Of a stretch of 8,967 nucleotides of DNA, positions 5,807-8,967 are shown in pieces. The DNA is from Gemmatimonadaceae bacterium (GTDB lineage: Bacteria > Gemmatimonadota > Gemmatimonadetes > Gemmatimonadales > Gemmatimonadaceae): the NCBI GenBank assembly GCA_025357975.1, contig JANYKY010000120.1, positions 1-8,967 on the forward strand. Reading direction: 5' to 3'. How positions within the stretch are numbered: position 1 is the stretch's first letter; each line of letters opens with the position of its first letter. A model generated the notes under the pieces. It searched no databases. It had not been told where the DNA came from and worked only from the letters and a program-made list of their open reading frames with translations. The position numbers were made by a program, and so were the translations under genes.

Positions 5807-8800
5807 ATGGGAATTTCGGGACGGATCGCGCACGCGTTCCTCAAGTCCAAGCTGACGCCACTGATAACACTCGCATCGCTCGCCGTTGGACTTCTTGCCA
5901 TACTCGCGACGCCGCGCGAGGAGGAGCCCCAGATCTCCGTGCCCATGATCGACGTGATCTCGGCCATGCCGGGCGCGTCGGCGAGTGAAGCCGAGAATCT
6001 CCTCGCGCGTCCGATCGAGCAGCGGATGATGGAGATAGCGGGTGTCGACCACGTCTACTCGCTCGCGGGAGACGGCTACGCGGTCGTCACCGTGCGATTC
6101 AAGGTTGGCGAAGACCAGGAGAAGAGTGTCACAAAGGTTCATGCGAAGCTCGCGGGCGCGATGGATGAAGCACCAGGTGGCGCGCTCCCTCCGATCGTCA
6201 AGCCGCACTCGATCGATGACGTTCCCGTTCTCACGCTCACGCTTCACTCGAGCACATACGATGCAAACCTGCTGCGCCAAATCGCGCTGCAGCTGTCGGA
6301 TGAGATCCGGACCGTGCCCGAAGTTGCTCAGACATTCATAGTCGGTGGCGAGCCACGCCAGTTTCTTGTGACTGTCGATGCAGCGCGTCTCGCATCGAGC
6401 GGAGTCACAGCCGGCGAAGTTGCGGTGGCACTGAAGGGAGCGAATGCGCGCCTTCAAGCCGGTGAGTTCTCGGAAGCGGACAAGGTCTACCGCGTCGATG
6501 TCGGCGCACCGCTTTCAAATCCAACAGAGGTTGGCAGCGTCGTCGTCTCAGCCCGTAACGGCGCTCCAGTGTACCTGCGCAACGTTGCCGATGTCGCTGA
6601 AGGGTTTGCTGAGGCAACGACCTACGTCTCACACAAAGGCAGAAGCGGCAACAGCGAGACTGCGGTCACGATTGCTGTCTCGAAGCGCAAAGGCGCAAAC
6701 GCCACCCAAGTCACGCGCTCGGTACTAGAGCGCGTCGTAGCATCGAAAGGAAGGTTGCTCCCGCGCGAAGTGACGCTCGATATAACGCGTGACTACGGTG
6801 AGACAGCGGGCGACAAGGCTCAGGAACTCATCCTGCATCTCCTCATAGCGACGCTGTCAGTGACCGTACTCATCTGGTTGTTCCTCGGATGGCGCGAAGC
6901 CGCGGTTGTTCTTGTCGCCGTGCCAGTGACTCTCGCGCTCACACTGTTCGCGTACTACGCACTCGGCTACACGCTCAATCGAATCACGTTGTTCGCACTG
7001 ATCTTCTCGATCGGCATACTCGTGGACGATGCAATTGTTGTCGTCGAGAACATGTACCGGCATCTCCAGATGGGCGACCGCACGCCTGAGGTAGCTGCTG
7101 TCGAAGCTGTCGATGAAGTTGGCAATCCGACGATACTCGCGACCTTCACGGTTATCGCCGCGATTCTCCCGATGGCGTTCGTGTCGGGAATGATGGGCCC
7201 CTACATGCGGCCGATACCCATCGGCGCATCGGTGGCGATGATCGCATCACTCGCAGTCGCGTTCACCGTGACTCCCTATCTCGCGTACCGGCTTCTCAAG
7301 GGCCATGTGCACGTGCCTGTCGGAATCCAGGATGGTAACGTCCAAATTCAGAAACCCTCGCGATTCGCACGATTTTATTCGCGATTGATGACGGGCCTGA
7401 TGGAAAATCGCGCGCGTCGGTTCGGATTCTACGGGGCGGTGGTCGCGCTGCTTCTGATATCGATGGGCCTTGTATTTCTGCAGGCCGTTAAGGTGAAGAT
7501 GTTGCCCTTCGACAACAAGAGTGAATTCCAGGTCGTACTCGATCTTCCCGAAGGCACCACACTTGAGACCTCGAACGCGCTCGGCCAGGATGTCGCGAGC
7601 TATCTCCGACACGTTCCGGAAGTGAAGAGCACAGAGGTTTACGCGGGAACGGCGGCTCCATTCAATTTCAACGGTCTCGTTCGCCACTACTTCATGCGGT
7701 CCGGGCCGAACGTCGCCGATGTACAGGTCAATCTCGTCGGCAAGGGCGACCGGTCGCGCCAGAGTCACGCAATTGCCGTCGCGGTTCGACCCGGGATCGA
7801 TTCGATCGTCCGTTCCTATCATGCCTCTGCAAAAGTCGCAGAGATTCCACCGGGGCCGCCGGTTCTCTCTACGCTCGTCGCCGAAGTGTATGCGGGAGAC
7901 GATGCGACCCGGCTCAAGGCAGCTCGTGAGGTAAAGATGGTCTTTGAGACGACACCGGGCGTCGTCGACGTTGACTGGACAGTTGAGGCGCCGCAGGACA
8001 AGAAAACCTTCCGTGTTGACCGCGTGCGTGCTGCCGAGGCGGGAGCGACTGCCGAGCAGATTACGCAGGCTCTCTATCTCGGTCTTTCAGGGGCGCCGAC
8101 CGGCATTGCGTCATCGGCTACCGCCAGGGAGGGAACTCAAATCGTTCCGAGACTTCCTCGCGATCAGCGCTCGTCAGTGGATGCGCTGCTTTCTCTGCCA
8201 GTCGCGACAGCCACCGGACCACAGCCTCTTGCGCGCTTTGTGGCGGTCTCGAACGGCACCATGGAAAGCAACCGAGTGAGGAAGGATCTTCGCCCTGCGA
8301 TCTATGTGACGGGAGATGTGGCCGGAGCGGTCGAGTCGCCCGTATACGCGATTCTCGCGATGAACAGGAAGCTCGATGCGATCCGCGTCGATGGAGCACG
8401 CATCGCGCGATACAACGCTGTGCAGCCGTCGAAACTGACGGAGACAGCGATCAAGTGGGATGGCGAGTGGCAGGTGACGATCGAGGTGTTTCGCGACCTC
8501 GGTCTCGCGTTCGCCATCGTCCTCGTGCTCATCTACGTGCTCGTAGTGGGCTGGTTCCAGTCGTTCAAGATCCCGCTTGTGATCATGACGCCGATTCCGC
8601 TCACCCTGATTGGAATTCTGCCCGGGCATGCGATCAGCGGTGCGTTTTTCACTGCAACGTCCATGATCGGAATGATCGCGCTCGCGGGGATCATCGTCCG
8701 CAACTCGATTCTTCTCGTGGATTTCATCCAACTCGCGGAAGCCAGAGGAAAATCTTTGCGCGACGCTGTGCTTGAAGCTGGAACCGTTCGATTCAGACCG

Positions 8801-8967
8801 ATCGCCCTCACGGCAGCTGCTGTCGTAGTCGGCGGCCTCGTGATGGTTCTAGATCCAATCTTCCAGGGCCTGGCTGTCGCGCTTATGAGCGGAGCTATCG
8901 TCGCGACTGTGCTCACTATGGTCGTCGTTCCAATTCTCTACTGGGAGCTTCGCCGTCGTATGGCCGC
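5807..8967 (+). CDS. RND efflux permease, AcrB-like (C-terminus cut by window edge)
   Basis: This inner-membrane pump subunit exchanges protons for substrate. The frame is open for 1053 codons to the window end with no stop; families of this kind are about 1040-1080 residues, so only a short tail is missing. Seen in order: TM1 (about 17-35) followed by TPREEEPQI; first periplasmic porter region (about 36-340); TM2-TM6 from 341, with GWREA at 361-365; TM4 motif GILVDDAIVVVEN with Asp407 and Asp408, the proton-relay pair at the same numbers as in AcrB; TM7 (about 539-560); second periplasmic region from MLPFDNK (565-571); TM8 from about 898; TM10 GIIVRNSILLVDF; then RFRPIALT (995-1002). The paired Asp indicates the hydrophobe/drug (HAE-type) branch and not the CzcA/CusA metal branch. 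Arg965 stands where AcrB has Lys940, while Arg995 and Thr1002 match Arg971 and Thr978. A GGGAG lies 10 nt upstream, within the adaptor gene. Substrate is unknown. Confidence 0.95.
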   Translation, partial: MGISGRIAHAFLKSKLTPLITLASLAVGLLAILATPREEEPQISVPMIDVISAMPGASASEAENLLARPIEQRMMEIAGVDHVYSLAGDGYAVVTVRFKVGEDQEKSVTKVHAKLAGAMDEAPGGALPPIVKPHSIDDVPVLTLTLHSSTYDANLLRQIALQLSDEIRTVPEVAQTFIVGGEPRQFLVTVDAARLASSGVTAGEVAVALKGANARLQAGEFSEADKVYRVDVGAPLSNPTEVGSVVVSARNGAPVYLRNVADVAEGFAEATTYVSHKGRSGNSETAVTIAVSKRKGANATQVTRSVLERVVASKGRLLPREVTLDITRDYGETAGDKAQELILHLLIATLSVTVLIWLFLGWREAAVVLVAVPVTLALTLFAYYALGYTLNRITLFALIFSIGILVDDAIVVVENMYRHLQMGDRTPEVAAVEAVDEVGNPTILATFTVIAAILPMAFVSGMMGPYMRPIPIGASVAMIASLAVAFTVTPYLAYRLLKGHVHVPVGIQDGNVQIQKPSRFARFYSRLMTGLMENRARRFGFYGAVVALLLISMGLVFLQAVKVKMLPFDNKSEFQVVLDLPEGTTLETSNALGQDVASYLRHVPEVKSTEVYAGTAAPFNFNGLVRHYFMRSGPNVADVQVNLVGKGDRSRQSHAIAVAVRPGIDSIVRSYHASAKVAEIPPGPPVLSTLVAEVYAGDDATRLKAAREVKMVFETTPGVVDVDWTVEAPQDKKTFRVDRVRAAEAGATAEQITQALYLGLSGAPTGIASSATAREGTQIVPRLPRDQRSSVDALLSLPVATATGPQPLARFVAVSNGTMESNRVRKDLRPAIYVTGDVAGAVESPVYAILAMNRKLDAIRVDGARIARYNAVQPSKLTETAIKWDGEWQVTIEVFRDLGLAFAIVLVLIYVLVVGWFQSFKIPLVIMTPIPLTLIGILPGHAISGAFFTATSMIGMIALAGIIVRNSILLVDFIQLAEARGKSLRDAVLEAGTVRFRPIALTAAAVVVGGLVMVLDPIFQGLAVALMSGAIVATVLTMVVVPILYWELRRRMA

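Noticed and set aside
5498..6457. Long open frame of 319 codons on the - strand
   Set aside because: It lies antisense across the adaptor end and permease start, both of which have clear family motifs. The product is Arg/Asp/His-rich and low in plausible structure, as expected for shadow translation of GC-rich coding DNA.
7247..7822. Open frame of 191 codons on the - strand
   Set aside because: Antisense to the permease, with no recognisable domain and no ribosome binding site evident.
8174..8731. Open frame of 185 codons on the - strand
   Set aside because: Antisense to the permease; a highly charged Arg/Asp/His composition typical of a shadow frame.
5807..8967. Heavy-metal (CzcA/CusA) type RND permease
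   Set aside because: The TM4 motif carries two adjacent Asp as in AcrB-type pumps, and the adaptor lacks a His/Met-rich metal-binding extension.

Overview
The window reads as part of a Gram-negative bacterial chromosome. Most of it is GC-rich, with short AT-rich islands at the regulatory sites. Two modules of cell-envelope genes dominate. The presence of an outer membrane is secure: there is a TolC-family channel, a periplasmic adaptor and a beta-barrel protein ending in Phe. The phylum cannot be fixed from sequence alone. The general style of the proteins would suit an environmental lineage such as Gemmatimonadota or Acidobacteriota, but that is a weak impression.

Left region (1-1140). A perfect 29-bp palindrome contains a consensus TTGACA in each arm, one on each strand. 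On the + strand this TTGACA pairs with TATAAT at an 18-bp spacing, the strongest-looking promoter in the window. It lies just upstream of an unrecognised 44-residue, very basic, His-rich small ORF with a good ribosome binding site. Then come a doubtful 89-residue frame and a small secreted protein of about 150 residues with a signal peptide and a beta-rich body. Bases 1137-1483 appear non-coding and separate converging genes.

Middle region (1484-3160, - strand). This is a compact set of three genes read right to left: a Met-rich outer-membrane beta-barrel protein, a 36-residue single-pass membrane protein starting 4 nt after the barrel's stop, and a DUF302 protein about 50 nt further on. The Met- and Cys-containing proteins raise the possibility of a role in soft metals (copper) or in envelope redox and sulfur stress. 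That is inference.

Right region (3277-8967, + strand). A complete tripartite RND efflux operon runs in the order TolC-like outer-membrane channel, membrane fusion (adaptor) lipoprotein, RND permease. The permease is almost complete (1053 codons) but runs off the right edge. Its paired TM4 aspartates fall at residues 407/408, as in AcrB, which places it in the proton-driven HAE/AcrB-like group and not the CzcA/CusA metal group. The TM10 lysine of the AcrB proton relay is replaced by arginine.

The - strand set and the RND operon diverge from a 116-bp spacer. Its AT-rich core has a perfect tandem 8-bp repeat and an overlapping inverted repeat, inside a promoter so close to the tolC start codon that the transcript may be leaderless. 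A shared regulator binding there would control both modules, but no regulator gene is inside the window.
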